Both the position numbers and the translations under genes were made by a program. Shown piece by piece: positions 51,674 through 60,650 of a stretch of 64,000 bases of DNA. Position 1 is the stretch's first letter; every line of letters begins with the position of its first letter. Under the pieces are notes generated by a model. That model saw nothing but the letters and a program-made list of their open reading frames with translations, was not told the origin of the DNA and did no database searches. The DNA is from JAAZKA01 sp034926225 (GTDB taxonomy: Bacteria > Bacillota > Clostridia > Oscillospirales > QAMX01): NCBI GenBank assembly GCA_034926225.1, contig JAYFRF010000008.1:1-64000 (forward strand). The letters run 5' to 3'.

Positions 51674-52663
51674 TCAATAGATAAATTTCGAAGCGTAGTT
51701 CGAACCGTCCCCGATATACTTCATGATTGCCTCGCTCTGCTTGCCCGAGGACGCGAATGTCGGATCCATCCGTTCCCAGTCCGAGCCGTCGAAGAAGATC
51801 ACCCCGTCAAGCCAGCCTTCCTCCGCGACATACACGCTGATCCATGCGTGATAGGTGCTGCCCGCATAGCCGACCACGAGCTTCGTCGGGATGTTCAGCG
51901 ATCTCAGCATCGCCGCCATCACCGCGGCATAATCAAAGCAGATGCCCTTCCCGCTTTCAAGAATCGTATCGACATCCGGCAGATACCCGCTTTCGACGGT
52001 TTTCGCCTTTATCTTATCGTATTTCAGGTTCTGCACGACGTAATTATACACCGCGCCGACCATCTCGAGATCCGTCATATCCTCCGTGACCAGCTCCGCC
52101 GCCTTTGCGACGACATTGCTGTCGTTTGCGAAGTTGACGTACTGATTCGGATACAGGAACGGCAAAAAATCGTTCGCCAGCTTCACGCTGATATTTTGCC
52201 CGAGCGCCGTCGAATACTTCGTGCCGGTGGTGTTTTCATACACCTTGATCGAATACGTCCCGTTTCCGTCCGTCAGCGGGAATACCTCATACGTATCGCG
52301 CGCATTCAGATCGTAGGTGTACTTCGTACCTTCCCCTTTTTGAATCTGCACCTTGATCTTCGGCACGGAGCCTGTGTACTGAATCATCACATACCCCTGG
52401 GCGGCGTTCGACGCGTCGATTTTGACCAAGTCATTGGAATAGACCGTCTTCCCGGAAGCTTCCGGCTGCAGAACCGTCGTCAGAGTCGGTATTTGATCCG
52501 CCGGAACGACCGTCTCCATAATGTCGGCTAAAAACGCCGCGTCATCGGCATCCCCATCCGCAGTATGACTTCCCGTGATGGCTGAACAGGACGTAACAAG
52601 GAATGCCGCCGCGCAAATCGCCGCCGTGAGCATCGTTATTCGCAAAAACGCTTTCCGTTTCAT
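51674..52663 (-). CDS. Transglutaminase-like lipoprotein
   Basis: 329 aa. Signal peptide with lipobox VTSC (lipid Cys at about residue 26). An N-terminal beta-rich domain of about 130 residues precedes a transglutaminase-like core with the catalytic triad: Cys in GKGICFDYAAVMAAMLR, His in STYHAWISVYV, Asp in MDPTFASS. Such surface enzymes are peptidases or crosslinkers. It is the first gene of the second pilus-like operon, with a clear promoter 55 bases upstream. A role in maturing or anchoring that system is inferred from the arrangement only. Confidence 0.85.
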   Translation of the reverse strand: MKRKAFLRITMLTAAICAAAFLVTSCSAITGSHTADGDADDAAFLADIMETVVPADQIPTLTTVLQPEASGKTVYSNDLVKIDASNAAQGYVMIQYTGSVPKIKVQIQKGEGTKYTYDLNARDTYEVFPLTDGNGTYSIKVYENTTGTKYSTALGQNISVKLANDFLPFLYPNQYVNFANDSNVVAKAAELVTEDMTDLEMVGAVYNYVVQNLKYDKIKAKTVESGYLPDVDTILESGKGICFDYAAVMAAMLRSLNIPTKLVVGYAGSTYHAWISVYVAEEGWLDGVIFFDGSDWERMDPTFASSGKQSEAIMKYIGDGSNYASKFIY

Positions 52664-52716
52664 AAAACGTTTCTCCTTTTTCGGCAGAGATCCAGATTTT
52701 ACATTTCACCGTCCAT

Positions 52717-52745
52717 ATTATACAATATTCCGTCAATCATTGCAA
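52717..52745 (-). promoter_or_regulatory. SigA promoter of the second pilus-like operon
   Basis: On the minus strand TTGCAA (52745-52740), 17-base spacer, TATAAT (52722-52717). No other good promoter is seen down to 47951. Confidence 0.75.
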
Positions 52746-52746
52746 C

Positions 52747-52798
52747 AGATCGGCCACAGTTCATAATTTGTTTACAATTTATGAACTGTGGCCGATCT
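52747..52798 (-). terminator. Perfect 20-base hairpin after dapL
   Basis: A 20-base perfect stem (arms 52747-52766 and 52779-52798, core GGCCACAGTTCATAA) with a 12-base loop, starting 4 bases after the dapL stop. There is no T tract, and it abuts the promoter of the next operon. Confidence 0.6.
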
Positions 52799-52802
52799 TG
52801 TT

Positions 52803-53972
52803 TCATTTCGTCAGCAGCACCGCTGCCTTTTGGATACTTTCCCGTCCGGCAAATGCGGTAAAGCGGAACCATCCCTCGCCGGCGCTGCCAAAACCGGCGC
52901 CCGGGGTGCCGACAATGCCGCGCTCGTTCAGCAGCCGATCGAAAAAGTCCCACGATTTTTCACCATCCGGGCAGCGCAGCCACAGATACGGCGAGTTTTC
53001 CCCGCCGACATAGGAAATCCCCGCCCGGCGCAGCGCGTTTCCTAAAATCGCCGCGTTTTCCAGGTAATACGTGATGTTCTCCCGTGCTTCCCGCAGTCCG
53101 GCACCGGTGAAAACAGCCTCCGCGCCGCGCTGCACGATATAGGAGACTCCGTTAAACTTCGTCGTCTGCCGCCGCAGCCACAGCTTCCTAAGCGAGCAGC
53201 CGTCGCGGATCAGCTCCGCCGGCACCACCGTATAGCCGCAGCGCGTGCCGGTAAAGCCCGCCGTCTTGGACAGGGAGCAGACCTCGATCGCGCAGGTGCG
53301 CGCGCCGTCGATGCCGAGGATGCTCGACGGCAGCGCGGTATCCTTCACGAATGCTTCATAGGCCGCGTCGAACAGAATGACCGCATCCTCGCGGTTTGCG
53401 TACTCCACCCATTTTTCGAGCGCTTCCTTCGTATAGACCGCGCCCGTCGGGTTATTGGGGGAGCAGATATAGATCACATCCGCGTGCACCGACTCATCCG
53501 GCAGCGGCGTAAAGCCATTGTCCCCTTTCCCCTCATAAAACAGCACCTTGCGCCCCGCCATCACGTTCGTATCCACATACACCGGATACGTCGGATTCGG
53601 AATCAGCACCGTGCAGTCGTCGGAAAACAAGTCGAGCAGGTTGCCAAGGTCGCTTTTCGCGCCGTCGCTGACGAATACTTCATTCGAATCCACGCGCACG
53701 CCCTTGCCCGCATAGTACCCCGCAATCGCCTCGCGCAGGAACGCATACCCCTGCTCATCGCCGTAGCCGTGAAAGCCCGCCGCGCTCCCCATCTCCCTCG
53801 ACGCCTTCTCCATCGCGTCCGCCGCCGCCTTCGGCAGCGGACGCGTGACGTCGCCGATGCCCATGCGCAGGATTTCCCGTTCCGGATGCGCCGCCTGATA
53901 GGCCCTGACCCGCGCGCCGATCTCCGAAAACAGATAACTCTCCTGAATATTGCGAAATCCCTGTCGAATCAT
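52803..53972 (-). CDS. dapL: LL-diaminopimelate aminotransferase
   Basis: 389 aa. Fold type I PLP enzyme. It converts tetrahydrodipicolinate directly to LL-diaminopimelate with glutamate as amino donor. Signatures: RMGIGDVTRPLP near the N-terminus, FVSDGAKSDLGNLLDLF, NPTYPVYVDTN, CSPNNPTGAVYTKEAL and the PLP Lys in CSLSKTAGFTGTRCGY. It is 3 bases downstream of dapF, and the two steps are consecutive in the pathway. Confidence 0.93.
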   Translation of the reverse strand: MIRQGFRNIQESYLFSEIGARVRAYQAAHPEREILRMGIGDVTRPLPKAAADAMEKASREMGSAAGFHGYGDEQGYAFLREAIAGYYAGKGVRVDSNEVFVSDGAKSDLGNLLDLFSDDCTVLIPNPTYPVYVDTNVMAGRKVLFYEGKGDNGFTPLPDESVHADVIYICSPNNPTGAVYTKEALEKWVEYANREDAVILFDAAYEAFVKDTALPSSILGIDGARTCAIEVCSLSKTAGFTGTRCGYTVVPAELIRDGCSLRKLWLRRQTTKFNGVSYIVQRGAEAVFTGAGLREARENITYYLENAAILGNALRRAGISYVGGENSPYLWLRCPDGEKSWDFFDRLLNERGIVGTPGAGFGSAGEGWFRFTAFAGRESIQKAAVLLTK

Positions 53973-53975
53973 CGC

Positions 53976-54815
53976 TTAACCCTCCACAAATCCTTCAAAC
54001 GCGACCTCGGCCGGCCCCGTCATGAACACGGTATCCGCGGTCACGCGGATCGTCAGCACTCCGCCGCGCAGCCGCACGTCGATATCCGTATCGGCGTCGC
54101 AGTAGCCGCACGCGATCGCCGCCGCCGCCGTCGCGCACGCGCCCGTGCCGCAGGCAAGCGTCTCGCCGCTGCCCCGCTCCCAGACGCGCATCTCGATCGT
54201 CCGCCGGTCGAGTACCCGCGCAAATTCCGCGTTCACACGGTCGGGAAACATCGGGTGCCGCTCAAACACCGGTCCCACCGTCTCCAGCGGAAACGACTGC
54301 GGGTCTTCCACAAAGCTCACGCAATGCGGCGTCCCCATCGACACGCAGGTAATATGGTACGTCCGCCCCAGCACCTCGAGCGGCTGGTTGACGACGCGTT
54401 CCCCGTCGGACAGCACCGGGATATCCTTCGGTCGAAAGCCAGCGGCGCCCATATCCACCCGCGCCGCGACCGCTTTTCCGTCCTTGACCGCGAGCCTAAG
54501 CGTCTTTATCCCGCTCAACGTATCGATGGTCAGCGTATCTTTCGCGCAGTACCCGTGCTCATATACATATTTCCCCACACAGCGGATCGCGTTCCCGCAC
54601 ATGCGTCCCTCCGAGCCGTCCGCGTTGAACATCCGCATCCGCGCATCCGCCCGATCTGACGGACAGATCAGCACAACGCCGTCGCCGCCGACCGAGAAAT
54701 GCCGGTCGGACAGTTTTATAGCAAGCTTTCCCGGGTCCTTTACCGTTTCGCGAAAACAATCGATATAAATATAGTCATTTCCACAGCCTTGCATCTTCGT
54801 AAATGGCAGCTTCAT
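53976..54815 (-). CDS. dapF: Diaminopimelate epimerase
   Basis: 279 aa. It epimerises LL- to meso-diaminopimelate with two catalytic cysteines, seen in GRMCGNAIRC and LACGTGACAT. Other family marks are MQGCGNDYIYID, the SVGGDGVVLI loop and MRMFNADGSEG. ATG 54815 has AAGGGGG upstream; the in-frame ATG at 54860 lies in the leader hairpin. It heads dapF-dapL, behind a possible attenuator. Confidence 0.94.
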   Translation of the reverse strand: MKLPFTKMQGCGNDYIYIDCFRETVKDPGKLAIKLSDRHFSVGGDGVVLICPSDRADARMRMFNADGSEGRMCGNAIRCVGKYVYEHGYCAKDTLTIDTLSGIKTLRLAVKDGKAVAARVDMGAAGFRPKDIPVLSDGERVVNQPLEVLGRTYHITCVSMGTPHCVSFVEDPQSFPLETVGPVFERHPMFPDRVNAEFARVLDRRTIEMRVWERGSGETLACGTGACATAAAAIACGYCDADTDIDVRLRGGVLTIRVTADTVFMTGPAEVAFEGFVEG

Positions 54816-54844
54816 AACGCGTACCCCCTTAAGGTATATAAAAA

Positions 54845-54895
54845 GACGTTCATCACACACGCGGCGATGCTCTCTCCGCGCGAATCATGAACGTC
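54845..54895 (-). promoter_or_regulatory. Leader terminator/attenuator of dapF-dapL
   Basis: On the minus strand GACGTTCAT ... ATGAACGTC encloses an inner GC stem (GCGCGG / CCGCGT) and is followed by TTTTTATATA, about 8 bases after the expected transcription start. It overlaps a tiny frame MIRAERASPRV. No lysine riboswitch consensus is recognisable in the 90-base leader. Confidence 0.55.
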
Positions 54896-54909
54896 CTTGT
54901 TCCTCTATT

Positions 54910-54938
54910 ACTATACACGCCCATTGCCCCTTTGTAAA
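54910..54938 (-). promoter_or_regulatory. SigA promoter of dapF-dapL
   Basis: On the minus strand TTTACA (54938-54933), 17-base spacer, TATAGT (54915-54910). Confidence 0.65.
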
Positions 54939-55024
54939 GCGTTTTTTCCGCCGTTTTTCGTATTTTGTGAATTATTTAGGAAATCCACCCGTTCTCCCTC
55001 CCAACCTTTTATGAAATATCCCGG

Positions 55025-55053
55025 TTGACAAAACGCTCCCTTGGGTGTATTCT
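55025..55053 (+). promoter_or_regulatory. SigA promoter of asnA-glnN
   Basis: TTGACA (55025-55030), 17-base spacer, TATTCT (55048-55053). Confidence 0.7.
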
Positions 55054-55065
55054 ATTTGCATACAG

Positions 55066-55113
55066 CAAAGGCGCTGCGTTACGGGTTATCCTCGTGTCGC
55101 AGCGTTTGTTTTA
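55066..55113 (+). promoter_or_regulatory. Leader hairpin upstream of asnA
   Basis: CGCTGCG (55072-55078) pairs with CGCAGCG (55098-55104), extended by CAAA / TTTG, and followed by TTTGTTTTATG. It starts right after the expected transcription start and looks like an attenuator. Confidence 0.5.
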
Positions 55114-55139
55114 TGTTTACAGAAAGGGGTCATCCATCA

Positions 55140-56162
55140 ATGAGTACCACAATCATACCCGAAGGATATCACTCCGCGCTGACGCTTTACGAAACGCAGC
55201 TCGCCATCGGCATGCTCAAGAATATCTTCGCTTTAAAGCTTTCTGCCGCCCTCAATCTGAAGCGTGTTTCTGCCCCTTTATTCGTCGATCCCTCCACCGG
55301 CCTCAACGATGACCTCAACGGTGTGGAACGCCCTGTCTCCTTCGATATCGCCGAAACCGGCAAGGTCGCCGTCGTCGTTCACTCTCTCGCCAAATGGAAG
55401 CGCATGGCGCTCCATAAATACCATTTCCCCGTCGGCGAAGGTCTCTACACCGATATGAACGCTATCCGCCGCGATGAGGTCATGGATAACCTTCATTCGG
55501 TCTACGTCGATCAGTGGGACTGGGAACGCGTTATCGATCGCTCCACCCGCAACGTCGAATTTCTCAAAGATATCGTCACCGCCATTGTTGGCGCGATCTG
55601 CGATACGCAGGACGCCTTAAAAGCCGAATTCCCCGCTTTAAACGGCAAAAACGCGCCGGCGGCCTTGACTCGTGACATCACCTTTGTCACCACTCAGGAG
55701 CTCGAGGACCTCTACCCCGACGCTTCCCCCAAGGAGCGCGAAAACCTCTTTATCGAAACCCATCCTACTTGCTTCATCATGCAGATCGGCGGGAAACTCC
55801 GTTCCGGCATTCGTCACGACGGACGCGCCCCGGACTATGACGACTGGACCTTGAACGGCGATATCGTCTTCCGCAGCGACCTCTTAGGTGGTGCTTTCGA
55901 GGTTTCCAGCATGGGCATCCGCGTAGACGCCGCTTCCCTCGACGCGCAGCTTCGGGAAGCAGGCTGCGACGACCGCCGTGCGCTGCCGTTCCACAAGGCG
56001 CTGCTCTCGGATGAGCTGCCGCTGTCCATCGGCGGCGGCATCGGCCAGTCCAGGCTTTCGATGCTTCTTTTAGGCAAGGCGCATATCGGTGAGGTGCAGG
56101 TTTCCGTCTGGGACGACGCGACCGTGTCCGACTGCGCCGCCGCCGGCGTGGAACTGCTGTAA
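55140..56162 (+). CDS. asnA: Aspartate-ammonia ligase (asparagine synthetase A)
   Basis: 340 aa. It makes asparagine from aspartate, ammonia and ATP; class II aminoacyl-tRNA-synthetase-like fold. Signatures: RVSAPLFVDPSTGLNDDLNG, ERPVSFDI, HSLAKWKRMALHKY, VDQWDWERVI and GGGIGQSRLSMLLLGKAHIG. ATG 55140 follows AAAGGGG; the in-frame ATG at 55041 lies within the promoter/leader. It is followed after about 40 bases by glnN, so both ammonia-using enzymes share one transcript. Confidence 0.95.
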   Translation: MSTTIIPEGYHSALTLYETQLAIGMLKNIFALKLSAALNLKRVSAPLFVDPSTGLNDDLNGVERPVSFDIAETGKVAVVVHSLAKWKRMALHKYHFPVGEGLYTDMNAIRRDEVMDNLHSVYVDQWDWERVIDRSTRNVEFLKDIVTAIVGAICDTQDALKAEFPALNGKNAPAALTRDITFVTTQELEDLYPDASPKERENLFIETHPTCFIMQIGGKLRSGIRHDGRAPDYDDWTLNGDIVFRSDLLGGAFEVSSMGIRVDAASLDAQLREAGCDDRRALPFHKALLSDELPLSIGGGIGQSRLSMLLLGKAHIGEVQVSVWDDATVSDCAAAGVELL

Positions 56163-56201
56163 TTGGTATCGATCCAGATTTTAAAAAGGGGGAGCTTTCC
56201 T

Positions 56202-58298
56202 ATGCCAGAGCATATGCCCGAGCTTTTCGGCTCCGAGGTCTTTAACGACAGCGTCATGCGCGCCCGTCTTCCAAAGGACACCTACCGTGCTATCCAGCGC
56301 ACCATCCGCACGGGACGGCACCTTGAGCTTGACGTCGCCAACGTTGTCGCAAGCTCCATGAAGGACTGGGCTATCGAACGCGGCGCGACACATTACACCC
56401 ATTGGTTCCAGCCCATGACCGGTGTCACCGCCGAAAAGCATGACAGTTTTATTTCTCCGGACGGCAGCGGGCATGTGATCATGGAATTCTCCGGCAAGGA
56501 GCTCGTCCGCGGCGAGCCTGATGCCTCGAGTTTCCCCTCCGGGGGACTGCGCGCCACCTTCGAGGCGCGCGGCTATACCACCTGGGACCCCACCTCCTAC
56601 GCTTTCCTCAAGGACGGCACCCTCTGCATCCCCACCGCCTTCTGTTCCTACAGCGGCGAAGCGCTCGATCAAAAGACGCCCCTCCTGCGTTCCATGGAGG
56701 TGCTCAACGCGCAGGTTCTGCGTATCCTGAAGCTGTTTGGCGATACCGAGACCGCCCATGTCAACGCGACCATCGGCCCGGAGCAGGAATACTTCCTCAT
56801 CGACAAAGCCCTCTGGCTTGCCCGTCCCGACCTCCAGTACTGCGGCCGCACCCTGTTCGGCGCGCGTCCTCCCAAGGGACAGGAGATGGATGACCATTAC
56901 TTCGGCGCGATCAAGACCCGCGTCGCCGAATTCATGAAGGATTTGAACCACGAGCTGTGGAAGCTCGGAGTCATGGCCAAAACCGAGCACAACGAAGTCG
57001 CGCCCGCCCAGCATGAGCTGGCACCCCTCTACGACACCGTCAATATCGCCGCCGATCACAACCAGCTCACGATGGAGCTGATGAAGCGTATCGCCGACCG
57101 CCACGGGCTCGCCTGCCTGCTGCATGAGAAGCCCTTCGCGGGTGTCAACGGCTCCGGCAAGCACAACAACTGGTCCATCGCCACCGACCGCGGCGTCAAT
57201 CTGCTGGAGCCTGGCGCGACGCCCTCCCAAAACGCCCGCTTCCTGCTTCTCTTATCCGCCGTTATCCGAGCCGTCGACGAGCATCAGGACTTATTACGTC
57301 TCTCCGTCGCAAGCGCCGGCAACGATCACCGGCTCGGCGCAAACGAAGCGCCTCCCGCCATCGTCTCCATTTTCCTCGGCGATGAGCTTACGGAAATCTT
57401 GGACGCAATCGAGAGCGGCGCTCTCTACCATGACCGCGAGAAGTCCCAGATGGAGATCGGCGCGACGGTTCTGCCCCATTTCATGCGCGACACGACCGAC
57501 CGCAACCGCACCTCTCCCTTCGCCTTCACCGGCAACAAATTCGAATTCCGCATGCCCGGCTCCTGCTTCTCCGTTTCCTTCATCAATACCGTCCTCAACA
57601 CCATCGTTGCGGACACCTTGCGCGGCTTTGCGGAAACGCTCGAAGGTGCCGACGACTTCCAGACCGCCCTTTCCTCCCTCATTCGCAGCACCATTTCCGC
57701 ACATAAACGGATTATCTTCAACGGCAACAACTACTCCGACGACTGGGTCGCCGAAGCGTACCGCCGTAGGCTTCTCAACCTGAAATCGACTGTCGATGCG
57801 CTGCCCTACCTGATCGATGAGCGGAACATCTCCCTCTTTGAGCGTAACGGCGTCCTCCGCCGCACCGAAATCCTCGCCCGTTACGAAATCCTTCTTGAGA
57901 ACTACTCCAAATGCCTTAACATTGAAGCCTTAACATTGGTCGACATGGTGAAAAAAGGCGTGGTCCCTTCGGTGTTGAAATGGCAGAATGCACTTTTAGA
58001 CGTTCTGACGAAAAAGAAAGCGCTCGGGCTCCCGCTCGACGCTTCTCTGGAAACCGCAATACTGGAAAAGGGTTGCTCCCTTTGTGCAAGCCTTGCCACA
58101 CGCCTTTCGGAGCTGGAGACCGCCGTCATCAACGCCAAATCCTGTTATCATGCGCTCGAGACCGCGCAGTACTTCCGCAATCACGTCTTTACCGCGATGG
58201 GCGCGCTCCGCATCACCGTCGACGAGTTGGAAACCATCGTCGGCCGCGAATACTGGGCGTATCCGACCTATTCGGAGCTTTTATACAGCGTAAACTAA
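56202..58298 (+). CDS. glnN: Glutamine synthetase type III
   Basis: 698 aa, the usual GSIII length. It assimilates ammonia into glutamine. GSIII patterns: THWFQPMTGVTAEKHDSFI, ATIGPEQEYFLID, AKTEHNEVAPAQHELAP, NGSGKHNNWSIAT and NRTSPFAFTGNKFEFR. ATG 56202 has GGGGGAG upstream. It is the second gene of the asnA-glnN unit. No GlnR-type operator was recognised upstream. Confidence 0.95.
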   Translation: MPEHMPELFGSEVFNDSVMRARLPKDTYRAIQRTIRTGRHLELDVANVVASSMKDWAIERGATHYTHWFQPMTGVTAEKHDSFISPDGSGHVIMEFSGKELVRGEPDASSFPSGGLRATFEARGYTTWDPTSYAFLKDGTLCIPTAFCSYSGEALDQKTPLLRSMEVLNAQVLRILKLFGDTETAHVNATIGPEQEYFLIDKALWLARPDLQYCGRTLFGARPPKGQEMDDHYFGAIKTRVAEFMKDLNHELWKLGVMAKTEHNEVAPAQHELAPLYDTVNIAADHNQLTMELMKRIADRHGLACLLHEKPFAGVNGSGKHNNWSIATDRGVNLLEPGATPSQNARFLLLLSAVIRAVDEHQDLLRLSVASAGNDHRLGANEAPPAIVSIFLGDELTEILDAIESGALYHDREKSQMEIGATVLPHFMRDTTDRNRTSPFAFTGNKFEFRMPGSCFSVSFINTVLNTIVADTLRGFAETLEGADDFQTALSSLIRSTISAHKRIIFNGNNYSDDWVAEAYRRRLLNLKSTVDALPYLIDERNISLFERNGVLRRTEILARYEILLENYSKCLNIEALTLVDMVKKGVVPSVLKWQNALLDVLTKKKALGLPLDASLETAILEKGCSLCASLATRLSELETAVINAKSCYHALETAQYFRNHVFTAMGALRITVDELETIVGREYWAYPTYSELLYSVN

Positions 58299-58304
58299 CA
58301 AGAA

Positions 58305-58360
58305 AACGTCCCCGCCGGGGCATCCTGAAAGATGCGATACGGCGGGGACGTTCTTTTTTT
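58305..58360. terminator. Bidirectional terminator between glnN and GH20-like gene
   Basis: Stem AACGTCCCCGCC (58305-58316) with GGCGGGGACGTT (58341-58352), then CTTTTTTT. It separates two convergent genes. Confidence 0.8.
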
Positions 58361-58361
58361 A

Positions 58362-60587
58362 TTATCTCAGCTTCATGAACTGTGCGCTGGCAATCGGCGC
58401 AAAATCTACGAAATTCAATGTGATTTCATCCTCCGGCGTACGCACAAGGTACGCCTCGAGATCGGCAAAGAACTGCATGAAGATGCTGTGGTTACGCATA
58501 TGGCTTGCCGCAAGGAACTCTTCCTTCGTACGTTCAAACTCATCCATCAGAGCAAGCCGCGCAAGTTTCCGCTCTCCCGCAATCGCCGCCATCTTCTTTG
58601 CACTGCACGCGCAGACGCACCCGCCGCCGTACAAGTCATACAGCTCGAACAGCGCTAAATAATCCTCCGCAAGCGTCTTTGCATGCGCGGCTTCCCACGC
58701 ATACCGGCGCGCCATCTTCGTGTCAGCACGCGCATCCAACGCGATCTCACGCCAAAGCCCCTCCGCTTCGCGCGCCATCGCCGCGATCGACAGGATCGTG
58801 CTTTCATAGGTCTCCCGCGCCTCAAGCATCGTCGCCATCGCCTCGCCCGGGAAAGACCTCGGATACGGCTTGCCCGCGCGGACGTAGCTGTAGAAGTAGT
58901 ACGCCAGCGTCGACATCATGATCGTATAGTTCGACGGCACCTGCTTGTCGCCCCACAGGTCGGCCTTTGGCGTCTGCCGCATGATCTTATCAAAGAGCTT
59001 TAACGCGCGCTCCGCCTTCTCCGCCTGCGCGCCGAACCGCGCTTTCGCGTAGCTGCGCGTCACGTCGTCGATGTCCCCTGCATTTTCGAAGCTCCACGCG
59101 TAGTCCGCCTGTGCGACGTGGATGCGGTCGTAGCTCAAATCCCATGCGGAATAGCTCTGCATTCCCTCGCAGCCTTCCTCATGCGCCATCTTACTTAAGA
59201 GATAGACGTTCTTCATTGGATATGAGATAATATTCCAGTGATAGTACCCGTTCCACGGCTTCACCGTGCGGCGCAGGCCCTGTTCCGGATGCGTCGTCTG
59301 GAACATCAGGCTCTCCTGGAAATCCGAATAGGTCCACCAGTCGATGACCGCGACGTCGCGCAGACCGTTTTCCTCGATCGCACGCATCATCTTCTCCGTG
59401 GAGTCCTCGGTCTCGTTATTCCCGCGATGCTTGATGAGCATGTCGTGGTACATGTAGATATTCTTCATTCCGCGCTCTTTTAAGTGCTTCATCAAGCGTA
59501 TCGCATGCTCAATATAAAGGTCTTCCTTCTTCGCATCCCGGCATAGCGGGCACTTACAAAACGCGTTCCGGCTGCGGAAGATATCCTCCGCATTCTGCGC
59601 AAGCCCCGCGCCAACCTCGTCAAGACCCATATGGAAGCTCTCGATGCCGTTGGGCTTTAAATATTTATCGATGATCTCGTCGTAGATGTTGAACATCATC
59701 TCATATGTTTCCGGGTTGCGCGTGCAGAAGCCCGTCAGCGTCGGCTCGCCGTTCTCATCTTTGGCCGATACCTCCGGATAGTTTCGCGGGATCAACGTGT
59801 TATGCCCGTATGAGTTGAACAGCGGCAGTACCTCCACGGCCTTCGATTTGCCGTACACGATCAAGTCGCCGAAGAAGTCGTCCTTTACCATCGGGACGTC
59901 CTGCTCCTCGTCCACCCACGCATTCCGTTTCGGTGACCAGTAGCGCTTCACGACCGGCACCTTTAACTTCGGATACTTGCGCATTGGCAGATACATGTAC
60001 TCGCTGACGCGCCCGTCATACTGCACGCACCAGCAGCCGTAGACCGCTACGACGAGCTGGTTCTGCTTCATCTCGGCCATATGGTCAACGACCGCCTTCC
60101 AATCGGAAAGCGTCATCAGGTTCGAGCCGTACCGGCTCTCCATGAAGTGGCCTCTCGTCCGCAGCTCCGGCCAGTCCAGAATGTCGCACGGCTCCAATGC
60201 CACTTCTCCGTTCTCGAGCGCCATGCACTGCGTCAACGTCACGACGCCGTAGTAAAGTCCCTCCGCGCCAAAGCCTGTCACCGTCACGGCGTGGTCGGTC
60301 ACGAGCAGCGAATATCCCTGCGTCGGATTGAGAACTCCCTCCGGTGCATCCATGATTTTGAGTGTTATGACAATCTCACCGTCTGCCGAGCAGGTACATA
60401 CCCCCAGCAGCCCGCCGAGCTTCTCCCGTAAAAGCTTCTCGGCCGATACGCATACCGTGTCACACGCTGTACAGGTCTCGTTGACTATGCGAAAGTTTGC
60501 TTTGCCCGGGATGCCTAATACGATTGCATCTCCCGGTAGGCGGGTGTATTTCTGAGGAACGGGGACGATTCGGTCTTTCATACTCAT
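58362..60587 (-). CDS. GH20-like beta-N-acetylhexosaminidase family protein
   Basis: 741 aa. The N-terminal alpha/beta domain (GYSLLVTDHAVTVTGFGAEG, LYYGVVTLTQCM) is typical for the domain preceding the GH20 barrel. The barrel starts DWPELRTRGHFMESRYGSNL and contains the catalytic Asp-Glu pair in SFHMGLDEVGAG. A further insertion has CKCPLCRD Cys pairs, and the C-terminal 200 residues are helical. No signal peptide, so it acts inside the cell on imported aminosugar oligosaccharides. GGAGA precedes ATG 60587 by 8 bases. Exact substrate unknown. Confidence 0.78.
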   Translation of the reverse strand: MSMKDRIVPVPQKYTRLPGDAIVLGIPGKANFRIVNETCTACDTVCVSAEKLLREKLGGLLGVCTCSADGEIVITLKIMDAPEGVLNPTQGYSLLVTDHAVTVTGFGAEGLYYGVVTLTQCMALENGEVALEPCDILDWPELRTRGHFMESRYGSNLMTLSDWKAVVDHMAEMKQNQLVVAVYGCWCVQYDGRVSEYMYLPMRKYPKLKVPVVKRYWSPKRNAWVDEEQDVPMVKDDFFGDLIVYGKSKAVEVLPLFNSYGHNTLIPRNYPEVSAKDENGEPTLTGFCTRNPETYEMMFNIYDEIIDKYLKPNGIESFHMGLDEVGAGLAQNAEDIFRSRNAFCKCPLCRDAKKEDLYIEHAIRLMKHLKERGMKNIYMYHDMLIKHRGNNETEDSTEKMMRAIEENGLRDVAVIDWWTYSDFQESLMFQTTHPEQGLRRTVKPWNGYYHWNIISYPMKNVYLLSKMAHEEGCEGMQSYSAWDLSYDRIHVAQADYAWSFENAGDIDDVTRSYAKARFGAQAEKAERALKLFDKIMRQTPKADLWGDKQVPSNYTIMMSTLAYYFYSYVRAGKPYPRSFPGEAMATMLEARETYESTILSIAAMAREAEGLWREIALDARADTKMARRYAWEAAHAKTLAEDYLALFELYDLYGGGCVCACSAKKMAAIAGERKLARLALMDEFERTKEEFLAASHMRNHSIFMQFFADLEAYLVRTPEDEITLNFVDFAPIASAQFMKLR

Positions 60588-60650
60588 TTGTAGTGTCTCC
60601 TCTCAGCTTTCACAACGGTGGACGGCTACCGTGCCGTTTATTTCGTCTAT

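Noticed and set aside
51086..52531. Plus-strand open frame (481 codons) over the PilC-like and transglutaminase genes
   Set aside because: Arg/Pro/His-rich shadow of two genes with clear domains; it crosses the gene boundary without regard to it.
54816..54905. Lysine riboswitch in front of dapF
   Set aside because: The leader is only about 90 bases and none of the conserved lysine aptamer blocks could be found.
56181..57230. Minus-strand open frame (349 codons) inside glnN
   Set aside because: Shadow frame opposite a highly conserved glutamine synthetase.
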